A DNA stretch of 64,000 nt, taken from NCBI RefSeq assembly GCF_028583425.1, contig NC_072796.1, positions 142,299,464 to 142,363,463 on the forward strand. The letters are read 5' to 3'. The position numbers and the translations under genes are program-made. Origin of the DNA: Eublepharis macularius (Eukaryota > Chordata > Lepidosauria > Squamata > Eublepharidae). The notes under the pieces were generated by a model. It was not told the DNA's origin. It did not search any database and was given only the letters and a program-made list of their open reading frames with translations. Each line of letters opens with the position of its first letter. Within the stretch, counting starts at the first letter, position 1. Positions 20,601 through 30,961 of the stretch are shown in pieces.

Positions 20601-23600
20601 CCAGTTATGAAGGCAGAAAGCTAGGAGGGGAGACGGGGGTGACTATCTAGTGTTTGCAGCCATTACAATAATACAAATTAAAGCACATTATACTAAAGCA
20701 ATACACATGCATGAACTTTCTTGTATTTTTTTTCTCACATGTTGTATAACCAACACAGGTGTGCTTTCATCTTTGACAGCTGATTAAAAGTAGTGGAAAG
20801 TATCTCGATTAATGTCCTCCAGTCATAGATCTACTCACATAACTCTTCCTCTCATTTTTCCCAGATTTATATTTTTATTTTGCAAGTCAGATATAATGTC
20901 ACTTTTTGGCTAATTAGAATGTTATTCTATAGAAAATATGAATATTTAATGAAGCATTAAGCCAATCATAGTTTATCTAGGCTATCACATAAAACAGATC
21001 TTAGATTTTTGCATAAGATAACCTATAAAAATGCCAACTCAGATATTATGATTGGAAGAAATCTCATGAGGACCTAGATGAGAATTTTACCATTGCTGTG
21101 GGAATCTTAATGCATTTCATAGAAACTTTTATTGTTTTAAACTTGGCGTTAATTATGAAATTTTAGCAAACCTAATTCTTACTGCTTTTCTGTGTTCCGT
21201 TTTTGTAGGATTTATATTAATAATCATATATGTTTTGATATCTTGCTTCTTTAAAAAGACTAGAGCATATTTCAATAAAAAGAAATAAACTCTAGAAGGA
21301 CTCTGTGCGTCTTGATGGGGAAAAGCTTTGCAAGAAGAACCCTATAAATAATTTTTGTACTGATAAACAAACTTGTTCAAAGAGCAGATTCTGTTTTGCA
21401 GGTCTTAACTAAGTGCTGAAAGCTGCCCAAGAGTCAAGATAAATCTTTACATCTGAGATAGGGGAAGCCTTCATAAAACACGGATAAAAGTCCGTTGTAC
21501 TGGGAATGACACGTGTATGACTATCTGCCCGCTGGGCAGAAATTGTGGGCGTGCGCTGGATGCATGGAGCTCTTTGACTCTTAGGAACAGGTTTGTTCTC
21601 TTGAGCCCTGGAGAAACTGAGAGAGAGAGAGGTCTGTGGACCTCTCCTTCAGGGACCTTACTACAAGAGTCCTACTCCACTGCTGTCATGGAGACTGAGA
21701 GTCTCGAGGGTGGAAGGCACCGGACTAAGGAGAGATGTGATCCCTTAAATGAGATCCCTTCCTTGGAGGGACCAATATCCTCTTGCACCAAGGATACTCC
21801 TCTGGAGTTGGGGGGGTTTGGCAGGGGCAATTTGATTATTAGGAAGAGTGGGGTCTGAAAAGTGTTTGGACCTTATAGTAACTCGCCTGCCTGGTGCGAA
21901 AGTTGAGGACATCATACACTGTGTGGATAGGTTGATGGATAGAGTACTGGGACAGAGTCAGCAGTCATGGTGCACGCTGGCACCAATGACACTGGGAAAT
22001 GTCTTCTCGTCCTGGAGGAAAAAATTAGGCTATTAGGCAATATTATAATGCCCCTGTATAGATGTATGGTGCGGACTCATTTAGAATATTGTGTGCAGGT
22101 CTGGTCACCGTATACCCAAAAGGACACTGCAGAGCTGGAAAAAGTGAAGGGGAAACCAAGATGACGAAGGGGTTGGAGCACCTTTCCTATAAGCAAAGGC
22201 TGAAGAGCCAGAGACTTTTCAGTTTAGAAAAGAGGTGACTAAGGGGGCTCATGATAGAGGTTTATAAAATAATGTATGGGGTAGAGACGGTGGAGAGAGA
22301 GAACTTTTTCTCCCTCTCCTGTGACATTAGAACTTGAAGGCATCCAAATGAAGCTAATGGACATTAGCTTAAGGACAGATGGAAGAAAGTGCTTCTTTTC
22401 ACAGAGTGATTAAGATGTGGAATTCACTGGCAGAGGATCCCATATGAGGATAGATGCTGCCGTTGCTCCACTGGTGAAGTGGAATCACTTATTCATATGT
22501 TCTTTCGTTGTCCTTTCCATCAAGTCTATAGGGAAAAGTTTATTTCCCCACTCTTAGACATACCAATTGCAGAGGCAAATAAGGCCTGCCTGGAGAAACT
22601 CCTAATAGATGAAAATCCAACTATCTCCAGGCAAATAGCCAAATTCTGTCTCTATTTGGTTAAATTCCATAATAAAAAGAATGGCCATACATAGTCTCCT
22701 GCTCTTTTTACGATTTTAACTATTTTAATGTCAATGTTTTAAATATTAGGATTCCTGCGTTTCCCAGAGAACTATATACATTTTAAGATAAGATTTTAAA
22801 TGCTAAATGTATTTTTTTAATGTCCTTTACATTTTTACGCTGGATTTAATTATTTTATTGATTGATAAGGATGTATTGTCATTGTTATGGTCTCTGACCG
22901 CAAATAAATTCATTCATTCATTGCCTGCCAGAGGATGTACTGATGATCACAGGCATAGACAGCTTTGAAAGGGAATTAGACAGATTTGTGGAGAGGTTTA
23001 TCAGTGGCTACTAGCCATGGTGACTAAAGAGAACCTCCAGATTCTGAGGCAGTCAACCTCTGAACACCAGTGACAGGAGGCAGATTCAGGAGAAGGCCTC
23101 CGCCTCTGGGCGCTATTGCTGGCCCTCCACTGTGTGAGACTAGATGCTGGACTAGATGGAACACGGGTTGGATCCGGCAGGACATGTGATACTTACGTTA
23201 ACTATCAGAGAGAAGTCAGTCACTAGATTGCCAAGTTCTATCAAGTCCTGCAAAGAAATAAAAGAAGGTGTCGTCCTTTCCTTACAAATGTGCTCACTGG
23301 ATACGAACAATAAAAGAACTGTTTGAAGCAGTGGATGCAGAGGTACCTCTTCTAAAGACTCCCACGATTCGGCAGCATTTTGATCCTGAGGGATCTCAGG
23401 GAGTGGAGAAAACAGCTGGCAAAAACTCTGAGAGGCGCCTTCCGTTTCATGGCCATGAAATGTTTCTGAGTGGAAATATTGCAAGTCTCAGGCATGGGCA
23501 ATACCCGTACATTAAGAAACAACGAAGTTCTCTTGCGCTAACCTGCGTGAACTTCTCCTGAGTAAATACTTACTAATATGTTAAGGGCCAGGTGTTAGCT

Positions 23601-26600
23601 AAAGAGCAGGGAAATGACATGATCCCCCAAACCTAAAGGATAAACCATCAGGTATCTGCCACTCTAGTTTGAGAAACCAGATCTCACCTGGGAGAGAGGT
23701 AGACTGCACAAAGGAAATAGTGTGAGGCTGGCCCACAGGATTTTGCTATTTAAATCACTAACTGAACAGTAGCAGTATAAAAGAGCAAAGTTTTGTTAGT
23801 CTTAAAGAGGCGCTACTGGACTCTTGCTCTTCTCTACTGCTACCGGCAGACGAATATGGCTACCCATCTTGATCTGACTGAACTGCGTTCACTTTTGTTC
23901 CTCTTAGAATATTTGGAACAGATTTTTGACAGCACGTGCATCCGGACGAAAGAAGAGTGCTGTGCCGCTCTGTGTAAGTGAAGCATTTTGAAGTCAGATC
24001 GATCTCAATGGGAGAGGCTGCAGCATGCGGGAAATGACATATGCTGCAAAGAGGCAGTGTTGTATAGTGGCTGGAACAGCGCCCGGAAGACCCAGGTTCG
24101 AATCCCCGCTCCGCCATAGAAACTTGCTGGGGGATCGTGGGCCAGGCACATATTCTCAGCCTAACCTACCTCACAAGGATATGAGGAGGATAAAACAGAG
24201 AAGCGAGACTCGCGTATGTTGCCCTGAGCTCTTAGGAGGAAGGGAAGGATAAAGAACGTGGGAGACAGACCGGCCAGCCCCGTTGGGACTTCAGCATACT
24301 TCACACTGACGGGAACCTTCCCACAGTTCTCAATGCTGGCCTATCATGCATGGATCATTTTCCAGCGGTGACGTCTCAGTCAGGGATCCCCAACCTTCCT
24401 GAGCCTTCGGGCACCTTTGGAAATCTGGCACGGTGTGGTGGGCGCAACCTCAAAATGGCTGCCACAGAACAACTGCGGCAGAACGCAGCGCCAGCCACAA
24501 AATGGCTGCTGCACCTTACCTTCAGTCGCACAGTGAGGATCCTTCTGTTGTGAGCCCCCCGCTTGCCCTGCCCACTTTCTAAAAACACGTCAGGTGCCAA
24601 GAACAGTGTCAGCGGGCACAATGGCACCAACGGGCACCGTGTTGGGAACTCTGGCTTAGATCTACCTGTTCACCAAGCTGAAGACCTAGACAAGGCTCAA
24701 AATATACCTCTCAAAAAGCTACGTAAGATAAGGTGAGACCTCTTACCTCCCCCAATAGTCATCGACCTGGTCAACGGCGACTGCAGTGATGCCTCTCTCT
24801 CGTTCAACTGTCTTTTAAGTTCTTCTGCAGACTCCGAATGGAGCCGAAGAAATTCCTTTATGGCAGACAAGGCCTCCTCCTTCACCGGGCTGATCATTCT
24901 CTGCAAATTCAGGAGGTCTTCCTTTCGGACCCGCAAACAAAGTTTCTCCATCTCTCTGATATTTGCTCGCAGTTGCTGTAAGAGTGTTTTTCAAAAAGGC
25001 GACTTGTAATACCATAAAAAACCACTGGGTGCAAGGCACGGCACGGCACAGCCAGTCCAGGCACACCCTGGAATGGGAGATCTCTGTGTGCTTCTACGGG
25101 GTGGGAGAAATGGGCTGAAGGAACAATCTGTTTAGGGCAGCCTTAGAACATATGAACCTACCCGTCCACTAGGGTCATCTTCAGAGGCCCTTCGTCAGGT
25201 GCCTCCATCATCTGAAACTAGACCGGTGGCAACCTAAGAAAGGGCCCTCCTTGGTTGTGGCACAAAAACTTCGGAACTCCCTTCCCCGAGAGATTATCGA
25301 TCTCCCTCCATTATTGTCTTCCACTAGTAATGAAGGCTTTTTCAAAATCTGGCATTTCCTTACTAACTCTTATTCTTCTCCCCGTTTGTTTTTATGTATT
25401 TATATGCTTTATTTAATTGTTTTAAATATATGTATCTGTATTTTAAACGTTTTTAATGTCTCAAATGTTTTAATGTTCATTGCCTCAGGGAGCCCTGAAC
25501 TGGGTGGCAAGGCTGCATAGAAATGTTTTAAATAAAAGAATAAAATAAACATGCCTGGCAAAACTAATACTAGGCAAGGGATGAGAAAAGTGAAAAACCC
25601 TGTCCAAAGTGAAAGGACACTTGCTAGATCCCTATCTGCAGCTCCGCTATCCCTTCTGGAGAACATTCAAAGAAGCCTGGAACAACCTAATCCAAACTGT
25701 GTTTGCTTATGAATAATCTAATCATGGCGTTCATTAGGACTTACTTAACAGTAAGCTAGTTTAGAGCACCAGTCTCAATTTAATCGTAAGTTTAAAGTTT
25801 GGCCATTTGAAAAAAGCCTTGAATACCAGAAAGCACAATATAACGACTGAAAACAATACTAAAAAGCAAACGTTCTTTTTCTCCAGCTTTTATTTTACTA
25901 TGCGATGAACGAGAGCCAACCAATTTTACACTCAAAACCTGATTATTTTCTTCTTAAGAATTATTAATTTGTGATTTTATAAAGGGGAGAGAGAAGTAAC
26001 TTTACCATTAATGGGGAAATTTAGTCATTAATTAATCTAAGTTAACACTATTATTAAGAAGATTGTATTAAAAATAGATAGGTTAAACAGTTAGGAATAG
26101 AATGGATATATTAGAGAATCTGAGATACAGAATAATTTGCACATGCTTAGAATAAGGGATACAATATATATAAGATTTAGAAGAATATAGTTAAAAATAA
26201 TTTAAACGATAAGATGGGTTAAGGGTTGGAAAGCTGTTGGAAGTCAATAAGGAGGGGGGGAAAGGGGGGGGTTGTTATAATTTAGGTAATATGGGGAATT
26301 TATGTAAAATTTATGTACTCACCAATAAAATTTTAAAAAAAACTGATTATTTTATTAGCATTTTACTGCTTTTCAATACTGTTAAAACATTCATGCACAA
26401 TATTTTCCCCTGCCTCACCCAAAGAAATTCCAGGAAAACCCAACGCAGCTCCATTTGCTAAATGTCCCTTTCCCCACTTGGAATGGAATTGAAATTACGT
26501 TAATGGCAAGTGGAGAGAGCCCTAAGTCGACGGGTGCAAGAGGTAACCCCAATTCAGCAGCATCAACTCAACCCCAGGAAATTACTCCTGTGCAATTAGA

Positions 26601-29600
26601 TTGCTATGATGGCGCTTTCTTGGCCAGATGTTCCGTCGCCAGCAGAGATCTGGGATGACTAATGAGTTCCAGCCATGTATTTGTCCGGGATCAGTTGCCT
26701 CGAGGGAATTTGGGGTTACTTCACATCGTGCCGTTCTTGATTGCTAAAGTGAGTCTGACAGCATAAACTGCACGTTTGCATCTGTGTTTTTCTGCATCGC
26801 TCACATCACAAGCAACACACCTTTGGATGGCAAACGTTGTACTTTCATTTTCTGGTTTAAAGAAACATTCCCAGTAAACCCTCCCCCGCCCCCCACCACG
26901 AGCTTCTCTCTTGACTTTTACAGCCACCGCCGTCTTACCTGCACCGTGCGCCCTGCGTTGATGTGTTCTTCGTGCAATTTGTCCCACAGACTGCACCTCT
27001 GGTACTAAAAGTAAGGGGAAAGGGGAGAATCTACTTAATGGATATGGCTGGCGGGCAATAGAGAAAAGGGGGAGGGGGGAACAGGCATTAAAAATTATTT
27101 TTGACACCCATTAACAACCTGTTAGACCAAAGCAGAATGAGCGGGCCAAAGACACCCAGTAAGTTACCTGGCGGAACGGACCTACTTCTCCCAGACCCGA
27201 GACAAAAAAATAGCCCTTACGCCAAACTGACCCTCTGTTTTAACTATTAAAGCCCTTTGGGGCCTTGAACCACCTTCCCTAAAGACGGGCCTCTCTCTAT
27301 ACCCTGAAGCAGTTATGGATAGGTGATCCATTTCACAAGCCCTCATTGTAAGAGGCTAGATCAAGATGGGCAGCCATGTTAGTCTGTCTGTAGCAGTAGA
27401 AAAGCGTCCAGAAGCACCTCTAAGACTAACAAAATCTGTGGTAGGGTAGCTTTGGTGAGTCACAGAAGTGACTCTGAAGTAAGTCTGAAGAAGTGAGCTG
27501 TGGCTCATGAAAGCTCCTACCCTACCACAAATTTTGTTAGTCTTATAGGTGCTACTGGACACTTGCTCTTTTCTACTGAGAGGGGCTAGATCCACAGGAG
27601 AGAAGAGGCAGGGCTTTGACCACAGTGGCCCCCAAGCTCTTGCGCAAGAGAAGGAGCCTACGAAGTCAGCACCGTGTCCAGTATCTGGCGACAGCTCTCT
27701 GGCCAAGAGGCCAGTAGCACCTATAAGAATATCTGAAGGTATCTGAAGAACTGAGCCGTGACTCTCAAAAGTTCATACCCTTCCACAAACTTTGTTAATC
27801 TTAGACTCTTTCTATTTCCTATTGTTCCTGTGTGTCCCTCGAGCACTAACCATTCCTCGCCTTTTCCTTCCAAACCACCAGGGCAGAGTTTTCATATCTT
27901 CAGCGTCCTCAAATGTCTTGGCATAAAGCATCTTTCTTCCTGCCTTCCGAGAAAGAAGGCTGAAGGGCTGCTTTATACCTTTTATTTTTAGGTGGATGTC
28001 CCCTGTGCAAGAAGTTCTTAGTACCGCTATGGTTGTTACGTATTTCTAAAGTTAGTATCAGGATCAGAGTGCACTAGCTATTGATCTTAAAATAAACGAT
28101 CTAGTAGATTTGACCGACTGGATAACATGAAATTAAGGCTTAAGTCAATATTGATGAAACACAGTTAGGGACAAGAGCTTCATCATTAGTACAAAATGTT
28201 GCTCTCAGCCCTCTGGCATCATTAGCGATTTCTACTTAAAGGATACACTAAGTCACGGAGTCGCCTTTTGACCTCAGGGGAGCTCAGGTGTGTGTGTGTG
28301 GTCGAGTGGTAACTACTCTAGCATACATTTTGACAAAGATAAATGCTGCAGAGAAACAATTCAGTCACCACATTTAGCAAAACATGCAATGCTCGATCCA
28401 GGCCGCAGAGTATCACCTTGCAACAAAACATGCTTGTAGCCAGAGGGTTGGATCCAGATAGCTTTTTCAGTCCATCTCCCCCCTTCCTACAACCCCAATT
28501 CTACATAGATTTTGTCCACGCAGGTACTGTGATCCTCAACATAGTTTTCTGAGTGGAGCGCAACAGCAGAAAAGCTCTTGGGATCCAACCCAGAAATCTC
28601 ATCCTCTATGGCTTCACTGACCCTGTGACTGAGACACCCTTCTGGCTCTAAAGGAGCATGAGCCAGACACTTAATTTAAAAGGATTGCCATTGAAGTCTA
28701 CTTCCTCTATACGTCTTGAGAAATGATCAAGGAAGATCAGAACAGGCTCGGCTTAAACCATCACCAGGAGCAGTGCTTGAGGGCTTCTACGGCCAACTCT
28801 TCATTTCAAATATTTGAGAAACAAAAAACATCTCTTCTTGGAGCACAGTGCTACTCCTTTTATGCTGAATAGGTAAACGCATAATGATTTTTAGTTAGAA
28901 AGGAAGCGTAACAGCTGTGATCAGGAGCCACGTATTGGAAGTAAGTGACAGTAAAGTAAATGAGATTTATTTCAAAAGCAAATATAGGTAAGATTTGGTT
29001 GCCAACCTACCATGTGTTCTCTTCACAGTCAAGCTGTGAGAAATTCAGGGGAATTCTCAAAAGAGCTTGCTACCCCACATAGAGAAAAGGGTTATTGCCA
29101 CTTCTAATGCCTGTGCGCTATTACTGCCTGTTTTCCAAGGTCAACAGGGACTGACTGTGGCCCTTTCTGATGATATTCTGTTCAAATAGTTAAGGACAGC
29201 ATGAGAGCCGGGTTAACAGACTACAAGGCTTGGCTGCACTCAGCAGCTGGGAAAGCAAGCGCAGAGCTTAATACTTTGGTTCGAACAACAGCACCATGAA
29301 TTCACCTATTTCTGAGTTCCATTTACACCTTTGTCCTTCTAGCAAAGATCCCTGAGCAGCGTGCAAAAAGTTAACATTATAATACAATTTAAGCCAGACA
29401 CACATCACAAACATTCACAGCAGCAGCACACTATAACATTCCAATCCCAAATAGCAGAAATAAAAAGCCCAAGCTCTAGCAATATAGTATGAAACGCCAA
29501 TGATATTAAAAGAAAAAATCCATGAACTCCCATTTTATAAAACAGCCGGAAATGTAGAACTGAGAAGGACAACTTGGCATGGGAAAGAAATAAACTGATA

Positions 29601-30961
29601 AGAATGCAGACATTTACATCACTGCACAAGCCAACAACTCAGGTAGATAATAACTAGGCTTATATCCTGCTTTTCTAGACAGATTAGTGCCCCACTCAGA
29701 GTGGTGAACAAAGTCAGTGTTATTATTATCCCCACAATACAGCTGAGGAGCTAGGGCTTACCCCAGGGCCGCTTGCTGAGCTCTTGGCAGGAGTGGGATT
29801 TGAACCAGCAGAGTGCTGATTAGCAACCCAACCACTATGCTACAGCAGCTCTGTTACTACAACTAATAATAATAATAATAATGTGCTTCTATACCACTCT
29901 TCTAGGCAGATTAATGCCCATTCAAAGCGGTGAACAAAGTATTATTACTATCCCCACAATACAGCTGGGGAGCTGGGGCTAAGAGGAGTAGCTTCCCCGA
30001 GGCCACCTTCAGAGTTCATGGCAATAATAGGATTCAAACCAGCAGAGGACTGACTTGCATCCCAACCATTTCACAGTTATGCTACAGCTGCTACAAATAT
30101 GACTCCTCACAAGCACTCAAAGCTGAAAACAATCCCTTCAGCCTTCTCCCCTACTGAACCTAAGCCTGAACCTGCCTAACTGGAACGAATGCAGATCTTC
30201 CTCGTTTATCCCCATTTCCACCACCTCTCTGAGGTCTAATTTTACATTTTAAGCTCCTCAGGGAAAGAACCTACCCTCTTGTATGTTGTAATAATAATAA
30301 TATTAAAATTCAATTTATGTACTTAACACCCACTCAGAGCAGTTTACAAAGTGGGTTATTATTATCCTCACGACAATCTCCCTGTGAGGTGGGTGGGGCT
30401 GAGAGAGCTCCGACTGACCAAAGGTCACCGAGCTGGCTTCAAGTGGAGGAATGGGAAATCAAACCCGGCTCTCCAGATTAGAGTCCTGCTGCTCTTAACC
30501 ACTACACCAAACTGGCTCTCAAGTGCCACACACAGTAATGGCCCAACCATTATACCAACAAACACCAGTTAGCCAAAATTTGGTAAGATCCTACCAGACC
30601 CCTATTTAAACCTGAACTTTTTATGAACTTTTTTTTTTTTTTTACAAGCAGCTGTCAGACAACCCCTACATACCTGGCTGTGATCGGGATTAGATTGTGT
30701 ATCAACACTGTAAACTGGTAAATCACATTTAGTAATAGGACGTCAATGAAAACATTTCAGCTTTGCTGAAATTTGGCTGATGCCAACCTAACATTTCACT
30801 ACACCTGTTTAGCATTAAGAGTAACAAGAAAGACCCACCTTCTCAATGTTTATTTGATGCTTCCTCAGCCTCTCCAGATCTGTTGGAATTGCAACTTTAA
30901 TAAACTTCTGGATTGCTGGCTCAAGGCGACGCAGACTGAGCTTCTCCTCCTGTTCAGACAT
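17442..30961 (-). CDS. STX17: STX17, syntaxin-17 (seven coding exons, spliced)
   Basis: Qa-SNARE of the autophagosome. In vertebrates it joins SNAP29 and lysosomal VAMP8 to drive autophagosome-lysosome fusion, and also acts at ER-mitochondria contacts. Seven exons with AG/GT borders splice in frame to 304 residues (human protein 302). Order: N-terminal helical domain (residues 1 to about 150, starting MSEQEEKLSLRRLEPAIQKF), a linker with LPEIPQDQNAAESWE, then the SNARE motif (about 163-225) with the zero-layer glutamine expected in NSQQEKIDRIE (near Q198). Last comes the C-terminal hairpin of two glycine-rich membrane segments (about 229-278: LAALPVAGALIGG and GIAAALGGGVLGFTGG), the family's hallmark for autophagosome targeting. 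All parts look intact. The start is fixed by homology and begins the second exon's coding part. The linker (ETFHGHETEGASQSFCQLFS) is the least conserved stretch. The first exon is non-coding. Confidence 0.95.
17935..18030 (+). repeat. 5S-rRNA-derived SINE fragment
   Basis: A decayed plus-strand copy: GTGGCTGCTAAGCAGGGTCA, GCCATGGAGACC, CAAAGACCAGGG. It lacks the usual 5' end. It lies just upstream of STX17 coding exon 7, in intron. Confidence 0.45.
18149..18352. mobile_element. Penelope-derived palindromic insertion
   Basis: Flanked by TAAGAAAT at 18141-18148 and 18353-18360. The two inverted arms meet at the centre, with hammerhead-like motifs back to back. It lies in an STX17 intron. It is among the best preserved short copies and has no coding capacity. 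Confidence 0.82.
18225..18260 (+). ncRNA. Hammerhead-like motif
   Basis: CTGACGA, an extra A, helix II (GAGAGC with GTTCTC around a TGTG loop), then GAAA-GC-TT and ATGC, which can pair with GCAT-type sequence upstream in sister copies. Hammerhead ribozymes are known in Penelope-like elements, with a very short helix III. The extra base after CTGANGA departs from the textbook core, so activity is not assured. Confidence 0.45.
18927..19013. mobile_element. Short palindromic MITE (TGCAACCC/GAGTGCA ends)
   Basis: A palindromic element of about 87 bp: CAAAGTTACTCCAGTCTAAG and its inverse AGCTTAGATTGGAGTAAC. Same family as 41116-41202, where a TA target duplication is visible. Confidence 0.65.
19025..19268 (-). 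repeat. Sauria-type tRNA-derived SINE
   Basis: A full-length minus-strand copy: 3' end TACTGCCCTTCAGGACAACT, body ACCCTGTGAGGTGGGTGGGG, head ending ACCACTACACCAAACTGG. It lies in an STX17 intron. Confidence 0.85.
19275..19345 (+). repeat. LINE-like 3' tail
   Basis: TGACTTGCACTGTGTAATCT then ACCTTGGATCTCAGTAAGAA and AGGCAGATTATAAAC. Same tail family as 2510-2650. Confidence 0.45.
19735..19955 (-). repeat. tRNA-derived SINE, second family
   Basis: Minus-strand copy: CAGCTGGGGATGAGAGGAGT on the plus strand, inverse B box GGGAGTCGAACCC, and head GCTACGGCAGCTC. Its 3' part is worn. It lies in the STX17 intron near exon 6. Confidence 0.65.
20202..20288 (-). CDS. STX17: STX17 coding exon 6
   Basis: 29 codons, SQQEKIDRIEDNVSNAAVNV then EEGTKSLGK. 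This is the core of the SNARE motif with the zero-layer glutamine. Acceptor TTTGCATGTAG, donor GTAGGG. Phase 0 at both ends. Confidence 0.95.
20570..21500. other. STX17 intron, AT-rich unique-looking sequence
   Basis: Over 900 bases with low GC and no recognised element. The phrase AATAAAAAGAAATAAACTCT near 21275 may be a decayed LINE tail. Confidence 0.35.
21505..23186 (+). repeat. CR1/L3-like LINE, large decayed copy
   Basis: Three parts in order. First, an ORF1 esterase-like region (about 21850-22030) with the AGTNDTGK motif (the GTND type of CR1 ORF1). Second, the end of the reverse transcriptase frame (YRCMVRTHLEYCVQVWSPY, about 22055-22110). Third, the CR1 3' end with TAGATGCTGGACTAGATGGA near 23140. 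Most of ORF2 is missing. A different LINE is inserted at 22439-22924. It ends about ten bases from the donor of STX17 coding exon 5. Confidence 0.75.
22439..22924 (+). repeat. 5'-truncated LINE nested in CR1
   Basis: Near-exact 12-bp target duplication (CTGGCAGAGGAT at 22427-22438, CTGCCAGAGGAT at 22925-22936). It encodes a C-terminal zinc-knuckle tail, RCCRCSTGEVESLIHMFFRC, then a stop, an AT-rich 3' region and a CATTCATTCATT repeat tail. The layout matches the copy at 60636-61220. The clade is uncertain. Confidence 0.7.
23197..23247 (-). CDS. STX17: STX17 coding exon 5
   Basis: 17 codons, DLIELGNLVTDFSLIVN, the start of the SNARE motif. Acceptor TTTCTTTGCAG, donor GTAAGT. Only about 100 bases separate it from the exon before. 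A CR1 LINE tail ends within about ten bases of its donor. Confidence 0.95.
23347..23465 (-). CDS. STX17: STX17 coding exon 4
   Basis: 119 bases. The split codon gives E, then TFHGHETEGASQSFCQLFSP and LPEIPQDQNAAESWESLEE. Acceptor TTTCCACTCAG. The donor is GTACCT, a weak match to the consensus after GAG. The first half diverges from mammals and the LPEIPQDQNAAESWE half is invariant. Confidence 0.92.
23778..23875 (+). repeat. Penelope-derived terminal fragment
   Basis: GTTTTGTTAGTCTTAAAGAG, GCGCTACTGGACTCTTGCTC and ACGAATATGGCTACCCATC form only the outer end of the module. The hammerhead-like part is absent. Confidence 0.6.
24040..24250 (+). repeat. tRNA-derived SINE, third family
   Basis: Head GTTGTATAGTGGCTGGAACA, B box GGTTCGAATCCCC, body CAGCCTAACCTACCTCACAA and a GAGGAGGATAAAACAGAGAA tail. 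It is a third SINE type with its own body (CTCAGCCTAACC..). Relatives: 31590-31740, 31985-32225, 32895-33290, 34150-34425. Confidence 0.65.
24382..24655. mobile_element. hAT-like MITE (CAGGGATCCCCAAC ends)
   Basis: Left end CAGGGATCCCCAACCTTCC and right end GTGTTGGGAACTCTGG are inverted, as in hAT elements. The interior holds two AAAATGGCTGC blocks. No 8-bp duplication is clear. No coding capacity. It lies in an STX17 intron. Confidence 0.6.
24747..24975 (-). CDS. STX17: STX17 coding exon 3
   Basis: 76 codons plus one base, QLRANIREMEKLCLRVRKED through PLTRSMTIGG. It covers most of the N-terminal helical domain. Acceptor CTCTTACAG, donor GTAAGA. Ends in phase 1. Confidence 0.95.
25195..25555 (+). 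repeat. L2-like LINE, 3' end
   Basis: Decayed coding part with TGGTTGTGGCACAAAAACTT then GGAACTCCCTTCCCCGAGAG (residues like WNSLPRE), TTTTTCAAAATCTGGCATTT, then an AT-rich 3' region and AAATAAAAGAATAAAATAAA. Confidence 0.6.
25950..26342 (+). repeat. L1-like LINE, 3' end
   Basis: 11-bp target duplication CTGATTATTTT at 25939-25949 and 26343-26353. It is A-rich throughout and ends ACTCACCAATAAAATTTT followed by an A run, the usual squamate L1 3' end with poly(A) signal. It is heavily 5'-truncated. It lies in an STX17 intron. Confidence 0.8.
26356..26935. other. STX17 intron, unassigned
   Basis: Mixed sequence with no repeat I can name. A polypyrimidine-rich stretch lies near 26880-26900. Confidence 0.35.
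26939..27004 (-). CDS. STX17: STX17 coding exon 2
   Basis: 22 codons, YQRCSLWDKLHEEHINAGRT then VQ. Acceptor CTTTTAG, donor GTAAGA. Phase 0 at both ends. Human syntaxin-17 has RCRIWDKLHEEHINAGRTVQ here. Confidence 0.95.
27363..27583. mobile_element. Penelope-derived palindromic insertion, GTGAGC subfamily
   Basis: 9-bp target duplication GGCTAGATC at 27354-27362 and 27584-27592. The arms carry TTTTGTTAGTCTTATAGGTG and its inverse. The terminal module differs from the common type (helix II GTGAGC/GCTCAT), with ACCCTACCACAAA in place of the usual TGCTACAATAAA. It lies in an STX17 intron. Confidence 0.8.
27485..27520 (+). ncRNA. Hammerhead-like motif, GTGAGC subfamily
   Basis: CTGAAGA, extra A, helix II GTGAGC with GCTCAT around a TGTG loop, then GAAAGCTCCTAC. 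Compared with the common copies (GAGAGC/GTTCTC), both strands of the helix changed and pairing is kept. Confidence 0.45.
27600..29635. other. STX17 intron, largely unassigned
   Basis: About 2 kb of mixed sequence. 27735-27815 looks like a worn Penelope-derived outer end (CTGAGCCGTGACTCTCAAAA, TTTGTTAATCTTAGACTC). The rest shows no gene or repeat that I can name. Confidence 0.35.
29640..29860 (-). repeat. tRNA-derived SINE, second family
   Basis: Minus-strand copy: TATCCTGCTTTTCTAGACAG (3' end), CCCACAATACAGCTGAGGAG, inverse B box GGATTTGAACC, and head ATGCTACAGCAGCTC. Confidence 0.75.
29868..30095 (-). repeat. tRNA-derived SINE, second family, tandem neighbour
   Basis: A second minus-strand copy starting in the ATAATA tail of its neighbour: ATACCACTCTTCTAGGCAGA, TTCATGGCAATAATAGGATT, head TTATGCTACAGCTGC. 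It probably inserted into the AT-rich tail. Confidence 0.7.
30290..30530 (-). repeat. Sauria-type tRNA-derived SINE
   Basis: Minus-strand copy with a shortened 3' end: TAACACCCACTCAGAGCAGT, CCCTGTGAGGTGGGTGGGGC, inverse B box, and a head ending ACTACACCAAACTGGCTCTC. It lies about 300 bp from STX17 coding exon 1. Confidence 0.85.
30839..30961 (-). CDS. STX17: STX17 coding exon 1 (with start codon)
   Basis: 41 codons, MSEQEEKLSLRRLEPAIQKF to HQINIEK. The donor is GTGGGT at 30833-30838. The coding part is preceded by a short 5' untranslated stretch; possible acceptors lie at about 30980-31010. Matches the start of vertebrate syntaxin-17 almost residue for residue. Confidence 0.95.
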
